Source of the DNA: an uncultured Aquimarina sp.
GTDB taxonomy: Bacteria; Bacteroidota; Bacteroidia; Flavobacteriales; Flavobacteriaceae
Direction of reading: 5' to 3'
Assembly: GCA_947493035.1 (NCBI GenBank)
Contig: CANLOW010000001.1
Span: 62,001-126,000, forward strand
DNA: 64,000 nt
Made by a program: the position numbers and the translations under genes. Every line of letters starts with the position of its first letter. The first letter of the stretch is position 1. The notes under the pieces were generated by a model. That model did no database searches, had not been told where the DNA came from, and worked only from the letters and a program-made list of their open reading frames with translations. Below, one piece after another: positions 24,981 to 37,603 of this stretch.

Positions 24981-26312
24981 ATGGATACAAACATTAAAGA
25001 GTCTAGATCTCCTTTAAAGAATCCAATCATTATAAAAGCACTAGGTACAGCTATCATTGTACTATTGTTGCTAATCCCTTTATCAATGATTAAAAAAACA
25101 ATAAAGGAGCGTAATCAACTAAGAGAAACAGCCATTCTACAAACCAACAAACAGTGGGCTGGTACACAACAAATAAGTGGCCCTATTATTACGATTCCCA
25201 TACTTAAAAAATCTCCTCTAAAAAATGCGGCTCCTTCAAAAGAATACATTCACATTTTACCCGAAGCGCTTAATATAAATGGATCAATAATCCCTGAAAA
25301 CCTCAAGAGAGGGATTTACAATATTGTTGTATATGAAGCAGATTTACATACTAGTGGCTTTTTCAAATTGCCTAGTATGGAAGAATATCATAACGATGAA
25401 TACACTATCCTATGGGAAAAAGCTAAAGCCAGTTTTGAAATTCAAGACTTGAAAGGTATTTCTACAAAACTGCAATTAACATTTAATGAAAAAGAAATTA
25501 CTCCCGTGGCTGGTATTGATTATTCTCTTCGGAATATGTTTACCAATGGAGTTACATTTCCTTTAGACCTATCCGCTATTGATCTTAAAAAAGAGCATCC
25601 CTTTGTCTTAGATCTAGATCTTAAGGGAAGCCAACATATTAAATTCACTCCACTAGGAAGGACTACAAAAATCGGCATTAATTCTAATTGGAATAGCCCT
25701 AGCTTTTTTGGCCAATTTTTACCTGAAAAACGAAAAATTGACAATAACGGATTTGTTGCCGAATGGGAAGTGCTTGAACTCAATAGGAGCTTTCCACAAA
25801 TATGGAATAAAAGTGAACCTTTTAAGGCTGTGTCTGATAGTACTTTTGGTATCGACTTGAGATTACCAATTGATGATTATCAAAAGACCATTCGAAGTAT
25901 TAAATATGGAATTCTAACCATAGGATTGACTTTCTTAGTCTTCTTTTTGGTAGAGTTAATCAGTAAAATTAAAACACATCCATTTCAATTACTACTCGTA
26001 GGTGGAGGACTCTGCTTATTTTATTTATTATTAATCTCTATTTCCGAACATTCAAATTTCAATATTGCTTACCTAATTTCAAGTGCCACAATACTTTTAA
26101 TTACCACAGTTTATAGCCTTCATTTATTTAAAAATAAAAAGGCAGTGGCATTCATTACCATGTTCGTACTTGCTTCGGTATATGCTTTCATTTTCGTTAC
26201 GCTTCAATTAACGGCCTATGCATTACTAATTGGAACGGTTGGGTTAGTCATCACTTTGGCCTTAACCATGTACTTGACTAGAAATGTTAATTGGTATGAA
26301 TCTAATAAATAA
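24981..26312 (+). CDS. creD: CreD family inner-membrane protein
   Basis: A 443-residue protein with one N-terminal membrane helix (about 17-35). A large periplasmic domain (about 40-305) carries the family pattern RNQLRETAILQTNKQWAGTQQISGPII and LPEALNINGSIIPE. Five or so C-terminal helices follow (about 308-435, with KYGILTIGLTFLVFFLVELI). CreD has been linked to envelope integrity and beta-lactam or colicin tolerance in Proteobacteria, where the CreBC two-component system controls it. No creBC genes are present here. The nearby winged-helix protein and operator copy 3 suggest another mode of control. Confidence 0.92.
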   Translation: MDTNIKESRSPLKNPIIIKALGTAIIVLLLLIPLSMIKKTIKERNQLRETAILQTNKQWAGTQQISGPIITIPILKKSPLKNAAPSKEYIHILPEALNINGSIIPENLKRGIYNIVVYEADLHTSGFFKLPSMEEYHNDEYTILWEKAKASFEIQDLKGISTKLQLTFNEKEITPVAGIDYSLRNMFTNGVTFPLDLSAIDLKKEHPFVLDLDLKGSQHIKFTPLGRTTKIGINSNWNSPSFFGQFLPEKRKIDNNGFVAEWEVLELNRSFPQIWNKSEPFKAVSDSTFGIDLRLPIDDYQKTIRSIKYGILTIGLTFLVFFLVELISKIKTHPFQLLLVGGGLCLFYLLLISISEHSNFNIAYLISSATILLITTVYSLHLFKNKKAVAFITMFVLASVYAFIFVTLQLTAYALLIGTVGLVITLALTMYLTRNVNWYESNK

Positions 26313-26390
26313 CATATCAATACTATTAAAAATCTAAATTAGATCAACACAAAACCTAAAATAGCCATTTAAAGACTACTGAAATATATT

Positions 26391-26430
26391 ATCAAAAAGG
26401 GTCATCGAAAATTCGATGACCCTTTTTGAT
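26391..26430. terminator. Bidirectional terminator between creD and the DUF3467 gene
   Basis: A perfect 19-bp stem (ATCAAAAAGGGTCATCGAA and its complement) closes over a two-base loop. A and T runs on either side let it serve the convergent genes creD (plus) and DUF3467 (minus). Confidence 0.9.
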
Positions 26431-26444
26431 AATATAAATTTTGC

Positions 26445-26762
26445 CTAGGCTTGCCCTGTAGGACCTCCAAAATTTAAAGGGACTTGCTGTTTGTTGGCTC
26501 CTTTAATTTCCCCATTCTCAGCTTCAAATTTTCTAATATTATCAGCCATAGCTTGCACTAGACGTTTTGCATGTTGGGGCGTTAATATAATTCTACTTTT
26601 TACTTTCCCTTTAGGATTCCCAGGCATGATATTAATAAAATCAACTACAAATTCAGATGTAGAATGATTAATAATTGCCAAATTACTATAAATACCTTCA
26701 GCAATGTTTTCATCGATTTGAATATTTACTCCTTGATTATCTTTATGTTGTTCTTCAGCCAT
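26445..26762 (-). CDS. DUF3467 domain protein
   Basis: A 105-residue soluble protein with the DUF3467 core: EGIYSNLAIINHSTSEFVVDFINIMPG (about 23-49) and SRIILTPQHAKRLVQAMADNI (about 56-76). The family is small, widespread and uncharacterised. In Bacteroidota this gene is regularly found next to rpoC, as here (209 bp apart, separated by a terminator). No catalytic residues or membrane segments are visible. Confidence 0.88.
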   Translation of the reverse strand: MAEEQHKDNQGVNIQIDENIAEGIYSNLAIINHSTSEFVVDFINIMPGNPKGKVKSRIILTPQHAKRLVQAMADNIRKFEAENGEIKGANKQQVPLNFGGPTGQA

Positions 26763-26894
26763 ATTATAATATATTTTTTCTAATTATTTTCTTCTAACTC
26801 GAATACTATATCTAACACAATGGGGTCATATAGTCTACACTTAAAAAACAAGACATTGTGCAGTCAAACAATTTAGAGAAAATTATTCATTTAA

Positions 26895-26939
26895 AACAAA
26901 AAAGGAGGAAAGTGCAGCTAACTACATCTATCCTCCTTT
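26895..26939 (-). terminator. Intrinsic terminator after rpoC
   Basis: Stem AAAGGAGGA/TCCTCCTTT (26901-26909 with 26931-26939). It is followed on the minus strand by TTTTGTTTT, and lies about 33 bp after the rpoC stop. Confidence 0.8.
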
Positions 26940-26971
26940 ATATAAACTAATTCAATGTATTAAAATAAATA

Positions 26972-29900
26972 CTACATTAAATTTACTTTCTCACTAGATT
27001 GAGTCATTCCTGTGTATTCGTCTTTAGATCCAACGATAATATCATTGTAACGACGCATACCTGTACCAGCAGGAATCTTCTTACCTACGATTACATTTTC
27101 TTTTAACCCTTCTAAAGAATCAACTTTACCACTAACAGCAGCTTCGTTTAATACTTTAGTTGTTTCCTGGAAGGAAGCAGCTGAGATAAATGATTTCGTC
27201 TGTAATGAAGCTCTTGTAATACCTTGAAGAATTGGAGTAGCTGTAGCCGGTTGCGCATCACGCGCTACTACTAACTGCTTATCCTCACGACGTAATAAAG
27301 AGTTTTCATCTCTAAGATCACGAGCAGTAACGATTTGACCATTATGAAGGTTAGCACTATCTCCACAATCCTCAACCACTTTCTTACCAAAGATTTCATC
27401 ATTTACTTCGATGAAATCAGCTTTATGCGCTAATTGGTTTTCTAAGAAAATAGTATCTCCTGGATCTTGAATTTGTACTTTACGCATCATTTGACGTACT
27501 ACTACCTCAAAGTGCTTATCATTAATCTTCACCCCTTGTAAACGATATACTTCTTGCACTTCATTTACTAAATATTGTTGTACCGCTGATGGCCCTTGGA
27601 TACGTAAAATATCTACTGGTGCAATAGCTCCATCAGATAATTGCATACCTGCACGTACAAAATCATTTTCTTGTACTAAAATCTGGTTAGAAAGCTTTAC
27701 TAAGTATTTCTTAATATCACCTAAACGAGACTCTACAATGATTTCACGATTACCACGCTTAATTTTTCCAAAAGAAACAACACCGTCGATTTCCGAAACA
27801 ACAGCAGGATTAGAAGGGTTACGCGCCTCAAAAAGCTCAGTTACACGAGGTAGACCCCCTGTAATATCACCTGCTTTAGAAGACTTACGAGGAATCTTAA
27901 CTAAAATCTTACCTTCTTTTATCTTATCACCATCATTCACCATTAAGTGAGCACCTACTGGTAAGTTATAAGAACGCAATACCTCTTCTCCTTTACCCAT
28001 AACTAATAAGGTAGGAATCTTCTTCTTATCACGTGATTCTGAGATTACCTTTTCTTGGAAACCTGTTTGCTCATCAATCTCTACTTGATAGTTAATACCT
28101 TGTTCAAGATTTTCATAAACAATATTACCAGAGAATTCAGAAACAATCACACCATTAAATGGATCCCATTGACAGATTAAATCATCAATCTTCAATTTAT
28201 CACCATTCTTGATGAATAATTCAGAACCATAAGGAATTAATTTCGTACTTAATACTGCTTTAGTTGCAGCATCAATAATTTTGATTTCAGAAGTACGAGA
28301 TATTACAGTATCAACTGTATTCCCTTCTGCATTTTCACCTTTAACCGTTTTTAACTCATCTATTTCAGCAATACCAGCAAACTTAGCTTTTAAGCTATTT
28401 TCTTCAGAAATGTTTCCTGCTACCCCTCCAACGTGGAATGTACGTAATGTCAACTGTGTTCCTGGTTCTCCAATAGACTGTGCTGCCACAACTCCTACTG
28501 CTTCACCTATTTGCACTGTTTTATTAGTTGCCAAATTACGACCGTAACATTTCTGACAAATACCACGCTTAGATTCACAACTTAAAGCTGAGCGTACTTC
28601 TACAGCTTCGATTCTAGCTTCTTCAATTAAAGCTACCTCTTTAGGTCCAATTTGAACACCTGCCTCTACTAAAGTCTCGTGTGATACTGGATCTATAACA
28701 TCATTTAAAGATGTACGTCCAAGAATACGAGCCCCTAAAGATTCTATAATTTCTTCGTTCTTTCTTAATGGCTGAACTTCAACTCCTCTTAATGTACCAC
28801 AATCAACTTCGTTGATAATAACATCTTGAGAAACATCTACCAAACGACGTGTTAAATAACCCGCATCGGCAGTTTTCAATGCAGTATCCGCAAGTCCTTT
28901 ACGCGCACCGTGAGTAGAAATAAAGTACTCTAAAATAGAAAGACCTTCTTTAAAGTTCGAGATAATCGGGTTTTCAATAATAGCTCCACCTCCATCTGCT
29001 GATTTCTTAGGTTTTGCCATCAGACCACGCATACCTGTTAACTGACGAATCTGCTCTTTCGATCCACGGGCTCCAGAATCAAGCATCATAAACACCGAGT
29101 TAAACCCTTGTTGATCCTCGCTAATACGCTTCATCGACAAGTCTGTTAACTGAGAATTTGTAGATGTCCAAATATCAATTACCTGATTATAACGCTCATT
29201 ATTGGTAATAAGCCCCATATTATAGTTTCCTACAATACCTTTAACTTGCTCGTTAGCATCATCAATCATTTTTTGCTTTTCAGCAGGAATAATGATATCC
29301 CCTAAGCTAAATGATAATCCACCACGGAATGCAAAATTAAATCCTAACGTTCTAATAGAATCTAAGAATTCAGCTGTTTCAGGTACAGAAGTTACTTTTA
29401 ATACATCTCCAATAATGTCACGAAGTGCTTTCTTCGTTAATACTCTATTGATATATCCAGCAGCAGTTGGAACGTGTTCATTAAATAAAACACGACCTGT
29501 AGTAGTTTCAATAATTTGAGGAACTAACTCACCTGCTTCATTAAAATCGTTTGTACGAATTCTAATACCTGCATTAATATCTAAACACTTTTCGTTATAA
29601 GCTATTACAACTTCTTCTGCAGAATAGAATGTTAAACCTTCTCCTTTTATTGGTAAATCAGCAGTAGACTTACGCTCTTTAGTCATATAGTATAGCCCTA
29701 ATACCATATCCTGTGATGGTACCGTTACCGGAGAACCATTTGCAGGATTCAAGATATTATGAGAAGCTAACATCAATAACTGTGATTCTAAAATAGCTTC
29801 AGGCCCTAATGGCAAGTGAACCGCCATTTGATCCCCATCAAAATCGGCATTAAATGCCGTACAAACTAATGGGTGTAATTGAATCGCTTTACCCTCAATT

Positions 29901-31273
29901 AATTTTGGCTGGAACGCTTGAATACCTAAACGGTGAAGCGTAGGAGCACGGTTCAATAATACTGGATGTCCTTTCAATACATTTTCTAGGATATCCCATA
30001 CTACTGGCTCTTTTCTATCTATGATTTTCTTAGCAGACTTAACTGTTTTTACAATACCACGCTCGATTAATTTACGAATTACGAATGGCTTGTAAAGTTC
30101 AGCTGCCATATTTTTAGGTAAACCACATTCGAATAACTTCAATTCTGGCCCTACAACAATTACAGAACGTGCTGAATAATCTACACGCTTACCTAATAAG
30201 TTTTGACGGAAACGCCCTTGCTTACCTTTCAATGAATCAGATAAAGACTTTAATGGACGGTTACTTTCTGTCTTAACAGCAGATGACTTACGTGTATTAT
30301 CGAAAAGTGAATCTACAGATTCCTGTAGCATACGCTTCTCATTACGTAAAATTACCTCTGGAGCTTTGATTTCAACCAAACGCTTCAAACGGTTATTACG
30401 TATAATTACACGACGATATAAATCATTCAAATCAGAAGTCGCAAAACGACCACCATCAAGTGGCACTAATGGACGTAATTCTGGTGGAATTACAGGAATC
30501 ACTTTCATGATCATCCACTCTGGCTTGTTTTCTCTATTCTTGTTTGCATCACGTAATGCTTCCACTACTTGAAGACGCTTCAAGGCTTCAGCTTTACGTT
30601 GCTTAGAAGTTTCATTATTAGCTTTGTGTCTTAAATCATAAGATAGTTGATCTAAATCGATACGTCTTAAGATTTCAATCAAACACTCAGCACCCATCTT
30701 AGCGATGAATTTGTTTGGATCATCGTCATCTAAGTATAGATTTTCTTGTGGTAAAGAATCTAATATATTTAAATACTCTTCCTCTGTCAAGAAATCCATT
30801 TTCTGAACTGGTTCCCCTTCTTCGTTTTTAGCAATACCTGGTTGGATTACTACATAACGCTCGTAGTAGATAATCATATCTAACTTCTTCGAAGGCAAGC
30901 CTAACAAATATCCAATTTTATTAGGTAACGAACGGAAATACCAAATATGCGCGACAGGAACTACTAAATTAATGTGTCCTACACGGTCTCTACGTACTTT
31001 TTTCTCAGTTACTTCAACACCACATCGATCACAAACAATTCCTTTATATCTAATTCGTTTGTATTTTCCACAAGCACATTCGTAATCCTTTACTGGACCG
31101 AAAATACGCTCACAAAACAAACCATCTCTTTCTGGCTTGTGCGTACGGTAGTTGATGGTTTCTGGTTTTAAAACTTCACCTTTAGATGCCGCTAAAATCG
31201 ACTCTGGAGAAGCTAAACCTATAGAAATTTTACTAAATTTCTTTACTTGATTCTTATCATTATTTCTAGCCAT
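26972..31273 (-). CDS. rpoC: DNA-directed RNA polymerase subunit beta'
   Basis: A 1433-residue catalytic subunit of RNA polymerase. The N-terminal zinc-binding cysteines are C66, C68, C81 and C84 (CACGKYKR...CDRCG). The active-site motif [12 protein letters not shown] carries the three Asp that hold magnesium. The second zinc cluster is in [17 protein letters not shown], and [19 protein letters not shown] forms the trigger-loop region. It follows rpoB after 90 bp, in the last position of the rpl-rpo operon. Length and motifs are normal for Bacteroidota. Confidence 0.98.
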   Translation of the reverse strand: MARNNDKNQVKKFSKISIGLASPESILAASKGEVLKPETINYRTHKPERDGLFCERIFGPVKDYECACGKYKRIRYKGIVCDRCGVEVTEKKVRRDRVGHINLVVPVAHIWYFRSLPNKIGYLLGLPSKKLDMIIYYERYVVIQPGIAKNEEGEPVQKMDFLTEEEYLNILDSLPQENLYLDDDDPNKFIAKMGAECLIEILRRIDLDQLSYDLRHKANNETSKQRKAEALKRLQVVEALRDANKNRENKPEWMIMKVIPVIPPELRPLVPLDGGRFATSDLNDLYRRVIIRNNRLKRLVEIKAPEVILRNEKRMLQESVDSLFDNTRKSSAVKTESNRPLKSLSDSLKGKQGRFRQNLLGKRVDYSARSVIVVGPELKLFECGLPKNMAAELYKPFVIRKLIERGIVKTVKSAKKIIDRKEPVVWDILENVLKGHPVLLNRAPTLHRLGIQAFQPKLIEGKAIQLHPLVCTAFNADFDGDQMAVHLPLGPEAILESQLLMLASHNILNPANGSPVTVPSQDMVLGLYYMTKERKSTADLPIKGEGLTFYSAEEVVIAYNEKCLDINAGIRIRTNDFNEAGELVPQIIETTTGRVLFNEHVPTAAGYINRVLTKKALRDIIGDVLKVTSVPETAEFLDSIRTLGFNFAFRGGLSFSLGDIIIPAEKQKMIDDANEQVKGIVGNYNMGLITNNERYNQVIDIWTSTNSQLTDLSMKRISEDQQGFNSVFMMLDSGARGSKEQIRQLTGMRGLMAKPKKSADGGGAIIENPIISNFKEGLSILEYFISTHGARKGLADTALKTADAGYLTRRLVDVSQDVIINEVDCGTLRGVEVQPLRKNEEIIESLGARILGRTSLNDVIDPVSHETLVEAGVQIGPKEVALIEEARIEAVEVRSALSCESKRGICQKCYGRNLATNKTVQIGEAVGVVAAQSIGEPGTQLTLRTFHVGGVAGNISEENSLKAKFAGIAEIDELKTVKGENAEGNTVDTVISRTSEIKIIDAATKAVLSTKLIPYGSELFIKNGDKLKIDDLICQWDPFNGVIVSEFSGNIVYENLEQGINYQVEIDEQTGFQEKVISESRDKKKIPTLLVMGKGEEVLRSYNLPVGAHLMVNDGDKIKEGKILVKIPRKSSKAGDITGGLPRVTELFEARNPSNPAVVSEIDGVVSFGKIKRGNREIIVESRLGDIKKYLVKLSNQILVQENDFVRAGMQLSDGAIAPVDILRIQGPSAVQQYLVNEVQEVYRLQGVKINDKHFEVVVRQMMRKVQIQDPGDTIFLENQLAHKADFIEVNDEIFGKKVVEDCGDSANLHNGQIVTARDLRDENSLLRREDKQLVVARDAQPATATPILQGITRASLQTKSFISAASFQETTKVLNEAAVSGKVDSLEGLKENVIVGKKIPAGTGMRRYNDIIVGSKDEYTGMTQSSEKVNLM

Positions 31274-31315
31274 AATAAAAATAGGACTTAAGAATATTAA
31301 TGTGTTGTTACTTTA

Positions 31316-31342
31316 ACTATCCGAGTTAAAAACTCGGATAGT
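31316..31342 (-). other. Hairpin between rpoB and rpoC
   Basis: A perfect 12-bp stem ACTATCCGAGTT/AACTCGGATAGT closes a three-base loop in the 90-bp spacer. No T-run follows, so termination is unlikely. A processing or stabilising role in the mRNA is more plausible. Confidence 0.6.
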
Positions 31343-31363
31343 AGACTAAAAACGAGTTCTAAA

Positions 31364-34300
31364 TTAATCCTCTAATCGGATATCAAGACCAAGTCCTTTA
31401 AGTTCGTGCATCAATACGTTGAATGACTCAGGAATTCCTGGTTCTGGCATTGGCTCACCTTTAACTATACTTTCGTATGTCTTGGCACGACCAATTACAT
31501 CATCAGATTTCACTGTAAGTATTTCACGTAATGTACTAGATGCTCCATAGGCCTCAAGAGCCCAAACCTCCATCTCTCCAAAACGTTGACCTCCAAATTG
31601 AGCTTTACCTCCAAGTGGTTGTTGTGTAATCAACGAGTATGGACCGATAGAACGTGCGTGCATCTTATCATCAACCATATGACCCAGTTTCAACATATAA
31701 ATCACACCAACTGTAGCTGGTTGATCGAAACGCTCTCCTGTTCCACCATCAAATAAGTATGTATGACCAAATCTTGGAATACCTGCTTGATCAGTCAATT
31801 CATTGATTTGATCTAAGCTTGCACCATTAAAAATTGGCGTTGCATATTTTTGTCCTATTTTTTGACCTGCCCATCCTAATACAGTTTCGTAAATCTGTCC
31901 GATGTTCATACGCGATGGTACCCCTAGTGGGTTCAATACAATATCTACTGGTGTTCCATCATCTAAGAACGGCATATCTTCTTGACGAACGATACGTGCT
32001 ACGATACCTTTGTTACCGTGACGTCCCGCCATCTTATCTCCTACTTTCAGCTTACGCTTCTTAGCAACATAAATCTTAGCTAATTTCAAAATACCTGCTG
32101 GCAATTCATCACCTACAGAAATAGTGAATTTCTCACGACGAAGATTTCCTTGAAGATCATTTTCTTTGATCTTATAGTTATGAATTAAGTCTGCAACTAA
32201 TTTATTCAAGTCACTATCTGTTGTCCAAACACCAGTACTTAAATGAGAGAAGTCATCAACGCTATTCAACATCTTAAGTGTATACTTCTTACCTTTTGGT
32301 AATACTTCTTCTCCTAAGTCATTAGAAACACCCTGACAAGTCTTACCTCCAACTAATTGGAATAACTTATCTATTAATTTTGCTTTTAATTCTTCGAACC
32401 TAGTAGTATACTTCGCTTCTAATTTTGCAATATCCTCTTTATCTTGAGTACGCTTACGCTTGTCTTTAACGGCTCTTGCAAATAATTTCTTATCAATTAC
32501 AACACCATGTAAAGAAGGAGAAGCTTTTAAAGAAGCATCTTTAACGTCTCCAGCTTTATCACCGAAGATAGCACGAAGTAATTTTTCTTCAGGAGTGGGA
32601 TCAGATTCACCTTTTGGAGTGATCTTACCAATTAATATATCTCCTGGCTTCACCTCTGCTCCGATACGGATCATTCCATTTTCATCTAAGTCACGAGTAG
32701 CTTCTTCAGAAACGTTAGGAATATCATTAGTCAACTCTTCGTTTCCTAATTTAGTATCACGCACTTCTAATGAATACTCATCAATATGGATAGATGTAAA
32801 AATATCTTCACGAACAACTTTTTCAGAAATTACGATTGCATCCTCAAAGTTATACCCTTTCCAAGGCATAAATGCAACTTTCATATTACGTCCTAAAGCT
32901 AATTCTCCTGCTTCAGTAGCATAACCTTGACATAATACTTGACCTTTAGCAACTCTATCACCTGGCTTAACAATAGGCTTTAAGTTGATAGAAGTACCTT
33001 GATTCGTTTTTCTAAATTTGATTAAATTATATGACTTATCATCACCATCAAAGCTTATTAAGCGTTGTTCATCAGTTCTGTCATATTTAATAGTAATCTT
33101 ATTAGCATCTACATACTCTACTGTTCCATCTCCTTCGGCATTAATCAATACACGAGAATCTGAAGCCACCTGACGCTCCAATCCTGTTCCAACAATAGGT
33201 GAATCTACACGTAATAATGGTACTGCTTGACGCATCATGTTTGATCCCATCAAAGCACGGTTGGCATCATCATGCTCTAAGAACGGAATTAATGAAGCTG
33301 ATATCGATGAAATCTGATTAGGAGCAACATCTGTATAATTAACGTTTTTAGGATCTTCTACAGGGAAATCTCCTTCTTCACGAGCAATAACTCGTTCAGC
33401 TGTAATAGTTCCATCTTCAGTCATAGGAATATTCGCCTGAGCGATTTTCATTCCTTCTTCCTCTTCTGCACTTAAATAAACAGGCTTTTCTTCTAATACG
33501 ACACGCGCATTTTCAACTCTACGGTATGGTGTTTCAATGAATCCCATTGAATTTACTTTAGCATATACCGATAATGAAGAAATCAAACCAATATTTGGCC
33601 CTTCAGGTGTTTCAATAGGACATAAACGACCATAATGAGTATAGTGAACATCACGAACCTCGAAACCAGCACGCTCACGAGATAAACCACCAGGCCCTAA
33701 AGCAGACAGACGACGTTTGTGAGTAATCTCTGCTAATGGATTTGTTTGATCCATGAACTGAGATAACTGATTTGTTCCAAAGAAAGAATTAATTACAGAA
33801 GAAAGTGTCTTCGCATTAATCAAATCAATTGGAGTAAAGACTTCGTTATCACGAACGTTCATACGTTCACGAATAGTACGAGCCATACGAGCTAAACCAA
33901 CACCAAATTGTTGAGATAATTGTTCACCAACTGTACGTACACGACGGTTAGATAAGTGATCAATATCATCAATCTCTGCTTTAGAATTGATCAACTCAAT
34001 TAAATATTTAACAATAGTTATAATATCAACCTTGGTAAGCACTTGCTTATCCATTTCGATATCTAAACCAAGTTTTTTATTCATTCTATAACGACCTACT
34101 TCACCAAGGTTATAACGTTGGTCAGAGAAGAATAATTTATCAATAATACCGCGCGCTGTTTCCTCATCTGGTGGTTCAGCGTTACGTAATTGACGATAAA
34201 TATGCTCTACAGCTTCTTTCTCAGAATTCGTAGGGTCTTTTTGAAGGGTATTATGAATTATTGCATAATCACCTTTATCATGATCTTCTTTGTGTAATAA

Positions 34301-35176
34301 AATCGTTTTTACACCACTTTCGAGAATATCTTCAATATGCTCTTTATCTAAAATGGTATCACGATCTAATACGATTTCATTACGTTCGATAGATACTACT
34401 TCTCCAGTATCCTCGTCTACGAAATCTTCATGCCATGTATTCAATACACGAGCCGCTAATTTGCGACCTAATACTTTTTTCAATCCTGACTTAGAAACCT
34501 TAATTTCTTCAGCTAGATCGAATATCTCTAAAATATCCTTATCACGTTCAAATCCGATAGCACGGAATAATGTCGTAACAGGCAATTTCTTTTTACGATC
34601 AATATAAGCGTACATAACGCTATTGATATCAGTCGCAAATTCAATCCATGAACCCTTAAATGGAATTACACGGGCAGAGTATAATTTAGTTCCATTCGCG
34701 TGGAATGATTGACCAAAGAATACCCCAGGAGAACGGTGTAATTGAGAAACTACAACACGTTCTGCACCATTGATACAAAAAGTACCACTTGGTGTCATAT
34801 ATGGAATTGTTCCTAAGTACACATCTTGAACGATAGTTTCAAAGTCCTCATGTTCTGGATCTGTACAATAAAGTTTTAAACGGGCTTTTAAAGGCACCGA
34901 ATATGTTAACCCTCTTTCAATACATTCCTGTAAATCATAACGAGGAGGATCAACGAAGTAATCCAAGAATTCTAACACGAATTGATTTCGTGTATCTGTA
35001 ATTGGGAAATTTTCTTGGAAAGTATTGTACAATCCTTCGTTTCCCCTTTCTTCAGACTTAGTTTCTAATTGAAAGAAATCTTGGAAAGACTTAATTTGAA
35101 TATCCAACAAATCTGGATAAGCAGGGATGTTCTTAATCGAAGAAAAATTCAATCTTTCAGTTTGCAGTGCTGACAT
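31364..35176 (-). CDS. rpoB: DNA-directed RNA polymerase subunit beta
   Basis: A 1270-residue subunit of RNA polymerase and the target of rifampicin. The rifampicin region is readable as [45 protein letters not shown], with wild-type-like residues. Other signatures are [30 protein letters not shown] and the C-terminal [22 protein letters not shown]. It is preceded by a 235-bp spacer after rplL that contains a hairpin, and followed by rpoC. Confidence 0.98.
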   Translation of the reverse strand: MSALQTERLNFSSIKNIPAYPDLLDIQIKSFQDFFQLETKSEERGNEGLYNTFQENFPITDTRNQFVLEFLDYFVDPPRYDLQECIERGLTYSVPLKARLKLYCTDPEHEDFETIVQDVYLGTIPYMTPSGTFCINGAERVVVSQLHRSPGVFFGQSFHANGTKLYSARVIPFKGSWIEFATDINSVMYAYIDRKKKLPVTTLFRAIGFERDKDILEIFDLAEEIKVSKSGLKKVLGRKLAARVLNTWHEDFVDEDTGEVVSIERNEIVLDRDTILDKEHIEDILESGVKTILLHKEDHDKGDYAIIHNTLQKDPTNSEKEAVEHIYRQLRNAEPPDEETARGIIDKLFFSDQRYNLGEVGRYRMNKKLGLDIEMDKQVLTKVDIITIVKYLIELINSKAEIDDIDHLSNRRVRTVGEQLSQQFGVGLARMARTIRERMNVRDNEVFTPIDLINAKTLSSVINSFFGTNQLSQFMDQTNPLAEITHKRRLSALGPGGLSRERAGFEVRDVHYTHYGRLCPIETPEGPNIGLISSLSVYAKVNSMGFIETPYRRVENARVVLEEKPVYLSAEEEEGMKIAQANIPMTEDGTITAERVIAREEGDFPVEDPKNVNYTDVAPNQISSISASLIPFLEHDDANRALMGSNMMRQAVPLLRVDSPIVGTGLERQVASDSRVLINAEGDGTVEYVDANKITIKYDRTDEQRLISFDGDDKSYNLIKFRKTNQGTSINLKPIVKPGDRVAKGQVLCQGYATEAGELALGRNMKVAFMPWKGYNFEDAIVISEKVVREDIFTSIHIDEYSLEVRDTKLGNEELTNDIPNVSEEATRDLDENGMIRIGAEVKPGDILIGKITPKGESDPTPEEKLLRAIFGDKAGDVKDASLKASPSLHGVVIDKKLFARAVKDKRKRTQDKEDIAKLEAKYTTRFEELKAKLIDKLFQLVGGKTCQGVSNDLGEEVLPKGKKYTLKMLNSVDDFSHLSTGVWTTDSDLNKLVADLIHNYKIKENDLQGNLRREKFTISVGDELPAGILKLAKIYVAKKRKLKVGDKMAGRHGNKGIVARIVRQEDMPFLDDGTPVDIVLNPLGVPSRMNIGQIYETVLGWAGQKIGQKYATPIFNGASLDQINELTDQAGIPRFGHTYLFDGGTGERFDQPATVGVIYMLKLGHMVDDKMHARSIGPYSLITQQPLGGKAQFGGQRFGEMEVWALEAYGASSTLREILTVKSDDVIGRAKTYESIVKGEPMPEPGIPESFNVLMHELKGLGLDIRLED

Positions 35177-35355
35177 CTATGGATGAATTTAGTTTTAAAC
35201 AAAAGCGGTGCAACCCACACACAACGTAAGTAACTATATAAAAATAAGTCACTTACAAAAAATATAGAAAATTTTAATTAGAATAATTCAAATTATAATT
35301 TTCTAAGACAAGTATACGCCCCTTAGGACGTAACATTTATATATACAAAATGGTC

Positions 35356-35384
35356 TAGGCAACAAAGTATACACTTTGTGCCTA
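35356..35384 (-). promoter_or_regulatory. Hairpin in the rplL-rpoB spacer (possible attenuator)
   Basis: An 11-12-bp stem (TAGGC-AA-CAAAGT with ACTTTG-T-GCCTA, one bulged A) closes a four-base loop 28 bp after the rplL stop. There is no long T-run on the minus strand. The position matches the partial attenuator known between rplL and rpoB in E. coli. Function here is inferred. Confidence 0.45.
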
Positions 35385-35411
35385 AACCTTAAAATATAAA
35401 CTTAATTAAGC

Positions 35412-35789
35412 TTACTTAAGCTCAACTTCAGCTCCAGCCTCTTCTAATTGAGTCTTTAATGCTTCAGCTTCATCTTTAGATACACCCTCTTTGATTGCAG
35501 CTGGCGCACCGTCAACTAAACCTTTAGCCTCTTTAAGACCTTGACCAGTTAATTCTTTAACTAATTTTACAACAGCTAATTTAGAACCTCCTGCAGCTTT
35601 TAAGATAACATCAAATTCTGTTTTCTCTTCAGCAGCGTCACCTCCACCTGCAGCACCTCCTGCAGCAACAGCTACAGCAGCAGCAGCTGGCTCAATTCCG
35701 TATTCCTCTTTAAGGATATCAGCTAATTCGTTTACTTCTTTAACAGTTAAGTTTACTAATTGTTCAGCGAACTCTTTTAAATCTGCCAT
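35412..35789 (-). CDS. rplL: 50S ribosomal protein L7/L12
   Basis: The 125-residue stalk protein of the large ribosomal subunit that recruits elongation factors. It has an N-terminal dimerisation helix region (1-32), an Ala/Gly-rich hinge (about 35-55, [16 protein letters not shown]) and a C-terminal globular domain with [39 protein letters not shown] sequence (here [16 protein letters not shown]). It lies 59 bp after rplJ in the standard order. Confidence 0.98.
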   Translation of the reverse strand: MADLKEFAEQLVNLTVKEVNELADILKEEYGIEPAAAAVAVAAGGAAGGGDAAEEKTEFDVILKAAGGSKLAVVKLVKELTGQGLKEAKGLVDGAPAAIKEGVSKDEAEALKTQLEEAGAEVELK

Positions 35790-35848
35790 TTTCTATCGTT
35801 TTAAAAGTTTATAAAAAAAATTGTGTGTTTCTAAAATAATTCTGAGAA

Positions 35849-36370
35849 CTAACCTTCTTTCTCAGATAAAGTTTTAAGGATTCCTGCAAGTTTACCTCCA
35901 CTTGACTTAAGAGCCGAAACAACGTTCTTAGCAGGCGACTGTAACAATCCGATGATATCACCGATAACCTCTTCCTTAGATTTAATATTAACTAAGGTAT
36001 CTAAGTTATCTTCCCCTACAAAAACAGCTTCTTCTACAAAAGCCCCTTTTAATACTGGCTTATCAGCTTTCTTACGGAATTCTTTTATTAATTTTGCAGG
36101 CGCATTACCTGTATCAGAAAACATAATTGAAGTATTTCCTTTCAATACTGAAGGAAGATCCCCAAAATCTTTATCTGACTTCTCCATTGCCTTAGCAAGT
36201 AATGTATTTTTTACAATTGCTAAAGAAACGTTTGCTTTAAAACATGCTCTACGTAGATCTGATGTAGCACCAGCATCTAAGTCCGAAATATCAGCTAAAT
36301 AGATAGTGTTATTATCGGCTAACTGAGCAGTTAAATCGTCAATTACTAGTGATTTTTCTTCTCTTGTCAT
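35849..36370 (-). CDS. rplJ: 50S ribosomal protein L10
   Basis: A 173-residue protein that anchors the L7/L12 dimers at the stalk base and in many bacteria autoregulates its operon. The N-terminal rRNA-binding domain (TREEKSLVIDDLTAQLADNNTIYLAD) and the C-terminal helix that holds L7/L12 (NVVSALKSSGGKLAGILKTLSEKEG) are both present. It is placed between rplA and rplL. Confidence 0.97.
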   Translation of the reverse strand: MTREEKSLVIDDLTAQLADNNTIYLADISDLDAGATSDLRRACFKANVSLAIVKNTLLAKAMEKSDKDFGDLPSVLKGNTSIMFSDTGNAPAKLIKEFRKKADKPVLKGAFVEEAVFVGEDNLDTLVNIKSKEEVIGDIIGLLQSPAKNVVSALKSSGGKLAGILKTLSEKEG

Positions 36371-36385
36371 AACTGAATTTCTGAA

Positions 36386-37078
36386 TTAAACGAATGACTT
36401 ACTATCCACCTCGATACCTGGACTCATAGTAGAAGAAACATATATAGATTTAATATACACACCTTTAGCAGCCGTAGGCTTTAACTTAACCAGTGTAGAT
36501 AATAACTCTGTAATATTCCCCTCTAACTTATCTGCTTCAAAAGAAGCTTTACCAACTGCCGCATGTACTATACCAGTTTTATCAACTTTAAAGTCAATTT
36601 TACCAGCCTTTACATCAGTAACTGCTTTAGCTATATCCATAGTAACTGTACCTGTTTTAGGGTTTGGCATCAGACCACGAGGACCTAACACACGCCCCAA
36701 AGGACCTAATTTACCCATAACAGCAGGCATAGTGATGATTACATCAACATCTGTCCAACCAGATTTAATTTTAGCCAGATATTCATCCAAACCAACAAAA
36801 TCAGCACCTGCTGCTTTTGCTTCTTCTTCTTTATCTGGAGTAACCAATGCTAAAACCTTAACATCTTTACCTGTTCCATGTGGTAATGTAACTACCCCAC
36901 GTACCATTTGATTTGCTTTTCGAGGATCTACATTCAAACGAACAGCAAGATCTACTGAAGCGTCAAAATTAGCCGTACTAACCTCTTTCACTAATGCAGC
37001 AGCTTCTGTTACAGAATAAGCTTTGTTACTATCAACCTTAGCTTGTGCCTCTTTTTGTTTTTTTGTCAACTTTGCCAT
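36386..37078 (-). CDS. rplA: 50S ribosomal protein L1
   Basis: A 230-residue protein of the mobile L1 stalk. The family signatures are [32 protein letters not shown] and [25 protein letters not shown], with a normal C-terminus ([20 protein letters not shown]). It follows rplK by 13 bp. Confidence 0.98.
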   Translation of the reverse strand: MAKLTKKQKEAQAKVDSNKAYSVTEAAALVKEVSTANFDASVDLAVRLNVDPRKANQMVRGVVTLPHGTGKDVKVLALVTPDKEEEAKAAGADFVGLDEYLAKIKSGWTDVDVIITMPAVMGKLGPLGRVLGPRGLMPNPKTGTVTMDIAKAVTDVKAGKIDFKVDKTGIVHAAVGKASFEADKLEGNITELLSTLVKLKPTAAKGVYIKSIYVSSTMSPGIEVDSKSFV

Positions 37079-37091
37079 AACAATCTAAAAA

Positions 37092-37529
37092 TTAAAAAGG
37101 CGCATCACCAGACACGGTAACACCCATTGAACGCGCTGTACCAGCTATCATCATCATTGCCGACTCAATAGTAAATGCATTTAAATCTTGCATTTTATCT
37201 TCCGCAATAGTTTTCGCTTGATCCCACGTGATAGATCCAACTTTTCTACGATTAGGTTCTCCCGAACCTTTCTTTAACTTAGCTGCTTCCAAGATCTGTA
37301 CTGCAGCCGGTGGAGTTTTGATCACAAAATCAAAAGACTTATCCGAGTATACCGTAATCACTACAGGTAATACCTTCCCAGCCTTATCCTGTGTTCTACC
37401 ATTGAATTGCTTACAGAATTCCATGATATTCACACCAGCAGCACCTAAAGCAGGCCCAACAGGAGGTGACGGGTTTGCCGCACCACCTTTAACTTGCAAT
37501 TTCACAAGCTTACTTACTTCTTTTGCCAT
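37092..37529 (-). CDS. rplK: 50S ribosomal protein L11
   Basis: A 145-residue protein of the GTPase-associated centre. The start [37 protein letters not shown] carries the proline-rich thiostrepton region. The C-terminal RNA-binding domain is [24 protein letters not shown]...[10 protein letters not shown]. It is preceded by nusG (74 bp). Confidence 0.98.
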   Translation of the reverse strand: MAKEVSKLVKLQVKGGAANPSPPVGPALGAAGVNIMEFCKQFNGRTQDKAGKVLPVVITVYSDKSFDFVIKTPPAAVQILEAAKLKKGSGEPNRRKVGSITWDQAKTIAEDKMQDLNAFTIESAMMMIAGTARSMGVTVSGDAPF

Positions 37530-37603
37530 TTTTGAATAAAATTAAACCGAATTATTTTTGAAATGGAAGCGTTATCAAAAACAACTCTTTATATAAATAT
37601 TAA

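Noticed and set aside
35363-35378. CAAAGT-N4-ACTTTG palindrome, looking like the creD-locus operator
   Set aside because: Half-sites are in the opposite order and the spacer is four bases. It is the inner stem of the rplL-rpoB hairpin, not a copy of ACTTTG-N5-CAAAGT.
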